From: Agrobacterium leguminum
GTDB taxonomy: Bacteria; Pseudomonadota; Alphaproteobacteria; Rhizobiales; Rhizobiaceae
Direction of reading: 5' to 3'
Length of the DNA: 64,000 bases
Assembly (NCBI RefSeq): GCF_015704895.1
Contig: NZ_JADQWB010000022.1
Span: 1 to 64,000, forward strand
The notes beneath the pieces were generated by a model. It was not told where the DNA came from and did no database searches. It saw only the letters and a program-made list of their open reading frames with translations. Positions 19,890 through 28,278 of this stretch are shown in pieces. The translations under genes were made by a program, and so were the position numbers. Position 1 is the stretch's first letter; each line of letters opens with the position of its first letter.

Positions 19890-22655
19890 TTGCCGGTTGA
19901 TTTCCTGAGCGACAACCAGGCGCGAGAATATGGCCGCTTTCCAAGCGAACTGACGCCAGACCAGTTAGCCCGCTATTTCCACCTCGACGACGTAGACCGC
20001 GCATTCGTCGCCTTGCATCGTGGTGATCACAATCGCCTGGGCGTTGCTGTCCAGCTTGGCTCGCTGCGCATGCTCGGTGTCTTTCTGGAAAAGCCGGAAG
20101 ACGTTCCCGTTCGGCCCACCGCTACACCGCTCGCCAGCTTGCCATTGCCGAACCCGAGAAGTTGATTATCGATTATGCCCGCAGCGAAGGACGGTGGCGA
20201 CATACTCCGCGCATTCGGCAACACTATGGCTACCGGACCTACACCGACTACGGTGTTGCGTTTCGGCTCAATCGTTTTCTGTATGCCCTGTGCTGGACGG
20301 GATCCGATTGACCCTCCGCTCTCTTCGAACGGGCTGTAGCATGGCTGCTGGAAGCCAAGGTCCTTCTGCCTGGCAAGTCAGTGTTGGAAAGGGCGGTGGC
20401 GAGAGTGCGCGTACGGGAACCAACCGCCTCCATAAATTGCTGATTGGGACGATAACACCGGAACAGCGCATACGCCTCGACAGTCTGGTAGCGGTTCCGG
20501 ACGGCGAACGACAAAGCCCGCTCGACCGGCTGCGTGATTGCCCCTACATTCAAAGTGGCCGTGAGATCAGCCGTGCTGTCGGCCGGCTTGAGGAGATCCG
20601 CGGGCTCGCCAACGGATTGCCATCTATCGACCGCTTGCCACCCGGCAGAGTCACCGCAAGCTGTTTCCCGATTGCCGGACGATCGCCGCGCTGCGACTCT
20701 ACTGGCCTTCGACTCTTGAGGCTTCGGCCGGAGATGATGTCATCGACCTGTTGGATGCAGTCACGACATCGATGGTGTCGGAGGCAGCTTCAGCCACCAA
20801 ACTGGCTCGCTTGAGGTCTCTGCGCGATCTCGATGCTGCAGCGCTGAAGCTGCGGGACGCGGCAATCGTCATTCTCGATCCCGAGACGCCCGATGACGCC
20901 GTGCGCACTGCTATCTTCGACCTGATCGATGAGCAGACGCTCGGTGCAGCCGTCGAGCGTGTCGGCACCCTCGTGGAACCGCACGACGACACTTACTTTA
21001 CCGAACTCAGGAAGAACAACCGCAAAATCGCCTATACACCGGGCCTGCTTGACGGCCTCGATCTCGGTGCGGCCCCCGCCGGTCGCCCGTTGCTGGAGGC
21101 GATTGACTATCTCCGTGTCGTCCAGTCCGGACACAAGCGCGCCGGTCCACCGCCGACCGCCTTTGCGCCGAAGATTTGGCTCCCTCAATTGAGGACCCCT
21201 GACGGGGCGGTCGATCTCACCGGATATAAGCTCTGCGTTCTCGACGGGCTTCGTCGCGCCATCCGCCGGCGCGATATCTTTCCGGTGCGTTCACTTCGCT
21301 ATGCCGATCCTCGGAAGGGATTGCTTTCAGGTCCGGCATGGGAGGCGGCTCGCCCAACAGTTTGCCGCACCGTCGGGGTTTCCACCGTCGCAGATGAAGA
21401 GCTTCGGCGTTTGTCGAGCCGGCTTGATCTGGCCTATCGGGAAACTGCCGAACGTATTCCGATGAACCCGGCCGTCACCATCGTCAACATGGCGGAAGGT
21501 CAGGACTGTCGCTTGAGCGTCTGGAAAAGATCGAGGAGCCGCCAAGCCTGACCGCACTGCGTGCGGCGATCGACGCGCGCGGCTGAGCTGGGTGAAGCAG
21601 AACTTCCTGCGCGCCGAAACGCTGACCGCTGCCAATGCCGCCCTCGTTTCGACACAAAACGCAATCCCTCTGGCACGAAAATGGGGCGGCGGCGAAGTGG
21701 CGTCTGCCGATGGGTTGCGCTTCGTCGTTCCGGTCCGCACCATTCATTCCGGCCCCAATCCTCGGTATTTTGGGCAGGAGCGCGGGGTCACCTGGTACAA
21801 TCTCGCCTCCGATCAGTTCATCGGCCTCAATGCCATGACCGTTCCCGGCACCCTGCGCGACAGCCTCAACCTGCTCGCCGTTGTTCTGGAGCAGGAGACC
21901 GAATTACAGCCGACCGAGATCATGACGGACACGGCTGGATATACCGATACGATCTTTGGCATATTCTATCTGCTCGGATACCAGTTCAGCCCCGCATCGC
22001 GGATGTCGGCGGCGCACGATTCTGGCGTGTCGATGCGAAGGCTGATTACGGCATCCTCGACGACATCGCGTCGAACAGGATCAACATGAAGCTGATTATC
22101 GACCATTGGGACGATCTTCTCCGGCTTGCCGGCTCTCTCAAACTCGCCGTCGTTCAGGCTGCCGGTCTGACCAGCACCCTTCAGACCAACGACCGGCCAA
22201 CACGTCTCGCTCGCGCCTTGCAGGAACTCGGTCGGCTGATCAAGACCCTCTATCTCTTGCGCTTCATCGATGATGAAAATTACAGATGCCGTATCCTCGT
22301 CCAACTCAATCGCGGTGAAGGTCGCCACCAGCTCGCCCGCGTCATCTTTCACGGAAAGCGAGGCGAGTTACGCCAGCGTTATCGGGAAGGCCAGGAAGAT
22401 CAGCTCGGCGCGCTCGGCCTGGTCGTCAATCTTGTCGTGCTCTGGAATACGATCTACATGGACGCCGCCCTCAACCAGCTCGCCTCCGAAGGCTACGAGG
22501 TCAGGCCAGAGGATGTCGCGCGCCTGTCGCCGCTCAGTTTCCGCCACATCAACATGCTCGGCCGATATGCCTTCACGCTTCCGGAATTCGTCGCGCGAGG
22601 CGAACTTAGGCCGCTACGCGATCCCAACGCCGCCGATCCGGACGACGAGCCGTGA
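19890..22655 (+). pseudogene. tnpA: Fragmented Tn3-family transposase
   Basis: The full length is present but spread over several frames. The start is TTG 19890 (SDNQAREYGRFPSELTPDQL). A second block has RQLAIAEPEKLIIDYAR and QHYGYRTYTDYGVAFRLNRF. A third has [19 protein letters not shown], then [20 protein letters not shown] in another frame. A long middle block runs from about 20751. The DDE part includes NLASDQFIGLNAMTVPGTLR and EIMTDTAGYTDTIFGIFYLL. The C-terminal part (RLIKTLYLLRFIDDENYR, LVVNLVVLWNTIYMDAALNQ) ends at 22655, five bases from the right terminal repeat. At least five frame changes make it inactive as written. Confidence 0.9.
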
Positions 22656-22659
22656 AATC

Positions 22660-22697
22660 CTTATGTAGGTTTTCTGTTCCGTTGCTACTCAGACCCC
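22660..22697 (-). repeat. Right terminal inverted repeat of the Tn3 element
   Basis: A 38-bp end that reads GGGGTCTGAGTAGCAACGG inward from 22697 on the minus strand and starts four bases after the tnpA stop. GGGG tips are typical of the family. Confidence 0.9.
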
Positions 22698-22702
22698 AAT
22701 TC
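22698..22702. repeat. Target-site duplication AATTC, right copy
   Basis: Identical to 16118-16122 and directly outside the right inverted repeat. Confidence 0.85.
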
Positions 22703-23228
22703 AGCCTGACGACCAACGGCTCACAGCTGAAACGCCATCCGCGGAGCTTAGGAACTGTGGCGTGCGCCGCATATAGCTAGACGGCAATCTCAAACGCTTG
22801 GCACAAAAATCCGGGACGGCCCGGGGCGATCCGCTATGCGGCTTTCCCGTTGGATATCGCTTTGGCGATTTCTTGATGAGGGTAGCGTCGAAATCGATAG
22901 CACTGGATACACGTTATATCAGGTTTTGAATATAACAGGTTCTTGGGTTCGATGTGCCTCAAGGCGCGAACAGAAGGAGAAGATAACGCTTCTGGGAGCT
23001 TCATCTGACGCTTGCGGCACCGCAATGGCCTCGCCCGAATGAGCCAACCAAGTCTCGTTTGGCGATGTCAGAGCTTTCTTGCCGTTGTCCATTATGACAG
23101 GTGATCGGCCGATCAATGGTCAGCCGTCTTAAGCGCACTGCCACGCGTTAAATCATCCCAGCGGCTGTGCGCCAACACCAGCCTGTACATAGATCTTTCG
23201 GAATCGACTGAAGTGGTTGCAGACTACG
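22703..23228. other. Intergenic region right of the Tn3 element
   Basis: About 0.5 kb without a supported gene. A 63-residue minus-strand frame (22834-23025) has no recognised domain. No repeat was found beyond the target duplication. Confidence 0.45.
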
Positions 23229-23780
23229 TTAACGTCTCGCTTTAAATGTTATTGTCGCTTCGCCGAGCTTCTTAGCGTTTGTCATGAAACCAACGATCGC
23301 GCCAGAGGTATTTGCTGGCAGATCAAGTTTCTCGACACTTAGCGCCTTGACCGTGATGACATAACGGTGCGTCTGACCTTCTGGCGGGCATGCCCCGAGA
23401 AATCCCGCTGCTCCGGCGTCATTGTTGGTTGTCAACACACCCTCCGGCATCCTACCGGCTTGCGATCCGACACCCTGTGGAAGTTCGGATACGGAAGCCG
23501 GAATATTGATGACGACCCAATGCCACAAGCCGGAACCGGTCGGCGCATCGGGGTCATACATGGAAATGGCAAAACTCTTGGTTCCCTTCGGGGCATTCTT
23601 CCATGAAATCTGTGGTGAAATGTTCCCACCTGTGCAGCCGAAGCTATTTGCGAATTGCGCTTGAGTTAGCTTCCCATCGACTGTTGTCTCCGTGCTGGTG
23701 ACAATAAATTTTGCCGCTTGGGCGCCGGTTATTGTGAAAAGCGAACCCGTAAGACCGAGCGCAAGCATAATTTTCTTCAT
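23229..23780 (-). CDS. Exported YbhB/YbcL-type PEBP protein
   Basis: A 183-residue phosphatidylethanolamine-binding-protein family member (Raf-kinase-inhibitor-like in sequence, of unclear role in bacteria). A Sec signal is clear (MKKIMLALGLTGSLFTITG, cleavage after AQA). Family motifs are NISPQISWKNAPKGTKSFAI, MYDPDAPTGSGLWHWVVINI (the ligand pocket) and CPPEGQTHRYVITVKAL. Length and order are normal. AGGAGA precedes the ATG on the minus strand. It is transcribed away from the antiporter gene; the 365 bp between them hold both promoters but no other gene that I can support. Confidence 0.9.
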   Translation of the reverse strand: MKKIMLALGLTGSLFTITGAQAAKFIVTSTETTVDGKLTQAQFANSFGCTGGNISPQISWKNAPKGTKSFAISMYDPDAPTGSGLWHWVVINIPASVSELPQGVGSQAGRMPEGVLTTNNDAGAAGFLGACPPEGQTHRYVITVKALSVEKLDLPANTSGAIVGFMTNAKKLGEATITFKARR

Positions 23781-24145
23781 GGAACAATCTCCTTTTCGGG
23801 ATTACATTTGACGCAATCTTGCTAGCAGGAAAGTCCACCTGAAATTGCGCAACCTCGCTCAATTATGTGGTCATCCGATCAATGTGCGAGTTGAGCTACT
23901 TTTACTCCGCCGCTGCCATCGTACAACGACACAAGAGGTCAAAAACAAGCGTAGATATCCATATCTTCCATATAATTGAGATTGCGCAGTCCGCGGCCGT
24001 GTTCCATCCGACGACCGGCCGATAAACTCATGCCTTGATGCCGACCAACAGGGGCGGCTGCCGGTCAATCTCGTCGTCTCGACTTCATTCGACATTGGCT
24101 TTTGATAGGACCGGTCAGTATTACGACCACACTGGGAGCCCACGG

Positions 24146-25729
24146 ATGAGCGGAACGCACCTTTTCGAACTTGTGATCGCGATGTTTCTGGCAATCATTG
24201 CGCTCCACTATTTAGCTCGTCGGCTCAGCCTTCCGCCGTCTGTAGCGCTACTTGCAGGCGGTATCATGCTAGCATTCATTCCAGGTCTTCCTACCATCAC
24301 CGTTGATCCAGAGCTCGTGCTAGTGATCTTCCTGCCACCGCTCTTGATGGATGGGGCCTGGTTCATCGCGATTGGCCGCCTAAAACGGCATATTTTCGGC
24401 ATCGCATCTCTTGCTGTTGGCGCGGTTTTCTTTACATGCATGGTCGTCACTGTTGTCACTCACATGCTCTTTCCGTCTCTGTCATGGGCGGCGTGTGCCG
24501 CACTCGGCGCTATCGTCTCTCCGCCAGACGCCGTGGCAGCACGTGCCGTTCTTGAGCGGGTGGAGCTGCCTCGACGGCTTGAGATCCTGCTGGAAGGAGA
24601 AAGCCTGTTGAACGATGCCAGCGGCCTCGTATTGTTCCGGTTTGCGGTCGCCTCAGTCGCGACGGGAACCTTTGACGCGGCCGCGGCGGCCGGCAGCTTC
24701 CTAGTTCTTGCGCTCGGCGGCGCTGGAGTGGGCACCGTCGTTGGCTATGCTTGGGTGAAGTTCGTCAGCAGACTTGGCGATGAGTATCTTATAATAGCAA
24801 CGACGACGTTGCTCGCTTGGATTTCTTATCTCCTCAGTGAAACGCTACAGGTGTCGGGAGTCATAGCCACTGTAACAACGGGATTGATTGCCACCTGGCA
24901 TCAGCATACCGTTTTTTCTGCAGCGACACGCATCCGAGGCACATCCTTCTGGACCGTAGTCGTGTTTCTAATGGAAGCTGCGGTATTCATTCTGATCGGC
25001 CTCTCGTTACGAGACGTTGTAGAGCGTGGCGGAGGCTTCGAAACCCTGCTTTCGACGATGGGATTACCCGCGCTTGTCATCCTCGTCGCGCTCGTCTTAG
25101 CACGCTTTGCGTGGGTATTCGGTTCCGAGGGAGTGGTCAAATTTTTCAACTCCATCGGCTTTGCTTCGACGCAACCGCTTAGCATCGGCGGATCGACGGT
25201 TCTCGGCTGGGCGGGAATCCGCGGCGTCGTTACGCTGGCCCTTGCCCTCAGTTTGCCAGAAGACTTCCCTGGCCGCGATTTTATCTTGGTGACGTCGGTC
25301 ACGGTGATCCTCGGAACTGTTCTCGTACAGGGGACTACGCTCGGACGCGTGATTCTATGGGCGCAGCTCTCCGAAGCTGAATCCGAGAAGGCGCCACTGA
25401 CCATAAGTCAAGCAGAAGCGGCGATGGCGCAAGCGCAATTTATGACAATCCAGAAACTAGCGTACGACCCCGAAGGAGAATTGATACACCCGCAGCTTCT
25501 TCAACAGTATGAACGCCGCGCAACTGCGATGATCGACTACGCAGCTCGGACGGAGGAGTACGCCCCGACCCTACACGCTCACTTCGACATCATTCTTGCA
25601 GCCGTCGCCACCGGTCGCGAGGAACTCATTCGGCTCCATCGGTTGGGAGAGATCGATGACGAAACATTACTGGAACTTGAACGGGATCTTGATCTGGAAG
25701 AGCTAAGTGCCATTTCCGCCAAAGCATGA
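24146..25729 (+). CDS. Na+/H+ antiporter of the CPA1/NhaP type
   Basis: A 527-residue inner-membrane antiporter with about twelve hydrophobic segments followed by a ~110-residue cytoplasmic tail. Signature elements are VIFLPPLLMDGAWFI, the ALGAIVSPPDAVAARAVLER loop, LEGESLLNDASGLVLFRFAV (with the conserved ND pair of the ion site) and GWAGIRGVVTLALALSLP. It would exchange cytosolic Na+ (or K+) for protons and so control pH and salt tolerance. I chose ATG 24146 because GGGAG lies seven bases upstream and the membrane domain starts directly; the longer frame from 24035 adds unrelated residues. The tail is rich in acidic helices and may be regulatory. Confidence 0.92.
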   Translation: MSGTHLFELVIAMFLAIIALHYLARRLSLPPSVALLAGGIMLAFIPGLPTITVDPELVLVIFLPPLLMDGAWFIAIGRLKRHIFGIASLAVGAVFFTCMVVTVVTHMLFPSLSWAACAALGAIVSPPDAVAARAVLERVELPRRLEILLEGESLLNDASGLVLFRFAVASVATGTFDAAAAAGSFLVLALGGAGVGTVVGYAWVKFVSRLGDEYLIIATTTLLAWISYLLSETLQVSGVIATVTTGLIATWHQHTVFSAATRIRGTSFWTVVVFLMEAAVFILIGLSLRDVVERGGGFETLLSTMGLPALVILVALVLARFAWVFGSEGVVKFFNSIGFASTQPLSIGGSTVLGWAGIRGVVTLALALSLPEDFPGRDFILVTSVTVILGTVLVQGTTLGRVILWAQLSEAESEKAPLTISQAEAAMAQAQFMTIQKLAYDPEGELIHPQLLQQYERRATAMIDYAARTEEYAPTLHAHFDIILAAVATGREELIRLHRLGEIDDETLLELERDLDLEELSAISAKA

Positions 25730-26030
25730 TTTCTTTGTTACAAAGACCCGGTTGGCACCCACACCGCTTCAACATCGTTGCTTGAAGGAACACCGCAAAA
25801 CCTAAAACCGAGAAAATCGGAGCGTAGCGCGATTGCACTCAATTTCTACCGCATTCTACAGTGTGCCACATTCGTCATTAACAGCCGGAGATCCACCGGC
25901 AGACGCGGATCCTAAACTTCGAAAAACGCGGTACATAGTTCGGCTGCGTTGATCGATTTGCAGTCATCAGGTGTGGGTAATGCTCTTATGCCACATGCTA
26001 CGTCGTCCCAAGAGCGAAGAAGGAATTATC

Positions 26031-26765
26031 ATGAACCAAGCCATAGAGAATCGGACCTTAAACACCTCAGACAACGCCTCAAATCGACTTAGGCATGCTT
26101 TGATTGTGTTCGTTCATCCTGAACCACGCAGCTTCAATGGAGCGTTGAAAGATGTTGCCGTAGAAACGTTGTCTAGTCTGGGCTGGACCACCGAAATCAG
26201 CGACCTCTACGCAGAGAGCTTTAACCCCGCAGCTGGTCCAGGTGACGTCCGCGCAACGCAGTCAACCGACCGAGCCTTTTCGTTGATGCGTGCGCAACGC
26301 TTGGCCTCGACGACCGGAGGATACACTGAGGAGATCGAGCGTGAACAGCATCGTCTAGCGCGCGCCGATCTAGTAATTTTCCAGTTTCCCATCTGGTGGT
26401 ACTCCGTACCTGCAATGCTGAAGGGCTGGTTCGATCGCGTGCTTACACATGGCTTCGCCTATGACGACGAAAATCTGTTTGAAGATGGCTTTTTGCGCGG
26501 GAAACACGCGCTGATCTCGTTGACCACCGGTGGTAACGCCGATGAACTGGCCGCAGACGCTGACCGCACCGGAACGCCGGAAGACTGGCTGCGTGCAGTG
26601 CAGGGCGGCACTCTAGGCTTCGTGGGTATGCACGTGCTACCGCCCTTTATTGCTTTTGCTCCGAAGTCCTTAGACGAGGTCTCTCGGCGTGCAGAACTGG
26701 TGCGCTGGCGGGATCATTTGGCCAAGGTGACCGCTGCCACTGAGCCGACTTGCCAGTATCGATGA
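26031..26765 (+). CDS. NAD(P)H:quinone oxidoreductase, flavodoxin-like fold
   Basis: A 244-residue flavoprotein of the NQO1/MdaB/KefF type that reduces quinones by two electrons. Evidence is the strand-loop at residues ~23-40 (HALIVFVHPEPRSFNGALKD), the flavin/pyridine region LVIFQFPIWWYSVPAMLKGW followed by FDRVLTHGFAY, and GKHALISLTTGG. ATG 26031 follows AAGGA; an upstream in-frame start at 25971 lacks homology. No operon partner is adjacent, and the 300 bp before it show no gene. Functionally it fits the quinone/electrophile theme of the 37-52 kb region, but the shared 39-bp element found there is not present in front of it. Confidence 0.9.
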   Translation: MNQAIENRTLNTSDNASNRLRHALIVFVHPEPRSFNGALKDVAVETLSSLGWTTEISDLYAESFNPAAGPGDVRATQSTDRAFSLMRAQRLASTTGGYTEEIEREQHRLARADLVIFQFPIWWYSVPAMLKGWFDRVLTHGFAYDDENLFEDGFLRGKHALISLTTGGNADELAADADRTGTPEDWLRAVQGGTLGFVGMHVLPPFIAFAPKSLDEVSRRAELVRWRDHLAKVTAATEPTCQYR

Positions 26766-26890
26766 TTGACATCAGTGGTCTCTGTTTCGTGGACAGTTTG
26801 ATGGTCGTGTCAAGCTTTCCACAGCTCTGTTGCGAATTTCCACTTTGGCTACAGTGAAGTTTAGTGGATACCGCACATAGTCACGCGGCT

Positions 26891-27136
26891 CTAACCGTTT
26901 CCAGGTAAGCCTCCGGTGAAGGCCGCAGGTCCCGTCTCGGTCTGCGGCTCGTCGAGCCGGCACAGCTCTTTGCGCCAACGAAACAACTGGCTGACATGGA
27001 TACCAGCCGCGCGGGCAATCTCGGAGATGACCGCGTCTGGCTCAAAGCAGGCAGCGACCAGGCGCTCTTTGTCTTCTCGTGACCAGCGCCGACGGCGCTC
27101 TACGGACGTGATCACCTCAATTGGATGCTTCGTCAT
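26891..27136 (-). pseudogene. Truncated IS66-type TnpA (helix-turn-helix protein)
   Basis: An 81-residue frame inside the mini-element. It begins MTKHPIEVITSVERRRRWSR and continues with EDKERLVAACFEPDAVISEI and IHVSQLFRWRKELC, the N-terminal helix-turn-helix of IS66-family OrfA. After RKELCRLDEP the homology stops and the frame runs into the other terminal repeat. The rest of OrfA, plus OrfB and the DDE transposase, is missing. Confidence 0.7.
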
Positions 27137-27214
27137 ATGACTACTCCTAGTGTTACCACTAGGACTGGCAGTCAGAAGGCCGTCATCGCAAGACGGCCTT
27201 CACCGTGGGCTTAC
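26905..27214. mobile_element. 310-bp IS66-derived mini-element with 8-bp target duplication
   Basis: Both ends start GTAAGC, as in IS66-family elements. The left end is GTAAGCCTCCGGTGAAGGCC (26905 onward). The right end, read on the minus strand from 27214, is GTAAGCCCACGGTGAAGGCC. The flanks are identical: GTTTCCAG at 26897-26904 and at 27215-27222, the 8-bp duplication expected for IS66. The inside holds only a truncated TnpA start and a 10-bp stem hairpin (27175-27201). It is thus a complete non-autonomous derivative (MITE-like) made by internal deletion, mobilised in trans. Confidence 0.9.
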
Positions 27215-27222
27215 GTTTCCAG

Positions 27223-28206
27223 ACTTTGAGCGCGCGACGCTACTGCCACTGGGAGAAGACCCAGTCCAAGTTTTCAGATTATCAAATACTGTGATTCCGT
27301 CAGATAAAATTTCTGAGGAACTCAGCGGTAACCTCACCGCATTGATGCATGTTAGGCAAACGGAGGGTTCGTTTGTGCAAACAGTTCCTACGAACAGGCA
27401 TAGTATTTCAAAAGTCTGCTGTGAGGGGAGCGGACCGATACCGTCGTCGCCCGAGTTACCGTGTCGGGTTTACGCTCGGGCGGTCATCTCACGCGTGGGG
27501 GCGACGACGTGTGTGGGCTGGCGGTAAACTCGCTTTCACAGGAGATTTTAGGCTTGGAGACGAAAGGGGACGAAAATCATTCATATCAGACGTCTTCCTT
27601 ATGGAAGGCCGGAGCGGCTCTTTTTTCTTTGTAGCAGTCGATCACGAATATTGCACCTCCTGCGGTTTGGTTCCGAGCGAGCGTCACAACATCGTTTACA
27701 GGGAACAGGAATCAAGAACTGCCAGCCAAACCGGCAGATTTACTCGCTGGGTTCGAGCCCGACCTCAACTTTTCGGTTGACGCCGTGCACATGCGTATTC
27801 CTTTGCTACCTTTAGTGGTCACCGAATTCACTACGACTGTGACTATTGCGACAACGAGGAGGGAGCATTCCGGGCTGGTGGTGCGCGGCCGCTACAGGCA
27901 ATTTTTTGATTGGGCTCGCTCATAAGATGAACGGCAGCCGTTTTCCGTCGCTTTTCTCTTACTACGGCCTCAATCCGCTCTTCGATAGCGCCGCATTCAG
28001 TATGAATATCAAACACGCTGGCGATAAACCGTAGCTTTGCATGGCCAATGCATTGGGAGTGGCGACGATGACCGCGACGGCCAGCATCTGACCAAGCTGC
28101 GTTTTTATAGCGTGAACTAATGCGATGACGAGTTCGCACTAGCGCGCAGCACGGTAAAGCTCGATCTGACGGCAGCGCCGCCTGTACAGGCTTTCGCTGG
28201 CACAAT
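27223..28206. other. Intergenic region without a supported gene
   Basis: About 1 kb. Plus-strand frames at 27150-27527 and 27349-27780 have no recognisable domain, overlap each other, and start inside or next to the mini-element. The minus-strand frame 27843-28469 runs antisense into the chemoreceptor end and is probably a shadow. I cannot assign a gene. Confidence 0.4.
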
Positions 28207-28244
28207 ACAATAAACACTGGCTCGATCGAACCAGTGTTTATTGT
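28207..28244 (-). terminator. Strong hairpin downstream of the third chemoreceptor
   Basis: ACAATAAACACTGG and CCAGTGTTTATTGT form a perfect 14-bp stem around a ten-base loop that itself contains the palindrome TCGATCGA. It lies ~35 bp after the minus-strand receptor stop. Confidence 0.75.
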
Positions 28245-28278
28245 CGACAGTGTTTGCGGTGCAGGCGCTCTGCTGTGT

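Larger units (their letters stand above)
16123..22697. mobile_element. Tn3-family transposon with cargo genes (~6.6 kb)
   Basis: The element is bounded by ~38-bp inverted repeats and a perfect 5-bp target duplication. From left to right it carries a LysR regulator gene (minus strand, frameshifted), a nitrilase gene (two frameshifts), an apparently intact glucokinase gene, a serine resolvase gene (in-frame stop plus later breaks) and a Tn3-type transposase gene (at least five frame breaks) next to the right end. Regulator and nitrilase are divergent, so they probably formed a small catabolic cargo unit. As written the element cannot move by itself; it would need transposase in trans. The intact duplication shows that it arrived here as one piece and has not recombined since. 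Confidence 0.9.

Noticed and set aside
27175-27201. 10-bp stem hairpin considered as a stand-alone terminator
   Set aside because: It lies inside the IS66 mini-element next to its end, so it is better explained as part of that element.
27349-27780. 143-residue plus-strand frame right of the IS66 mini-element
   Set aside because: No recognisable domain and a competing overlapping frame; not supportable.
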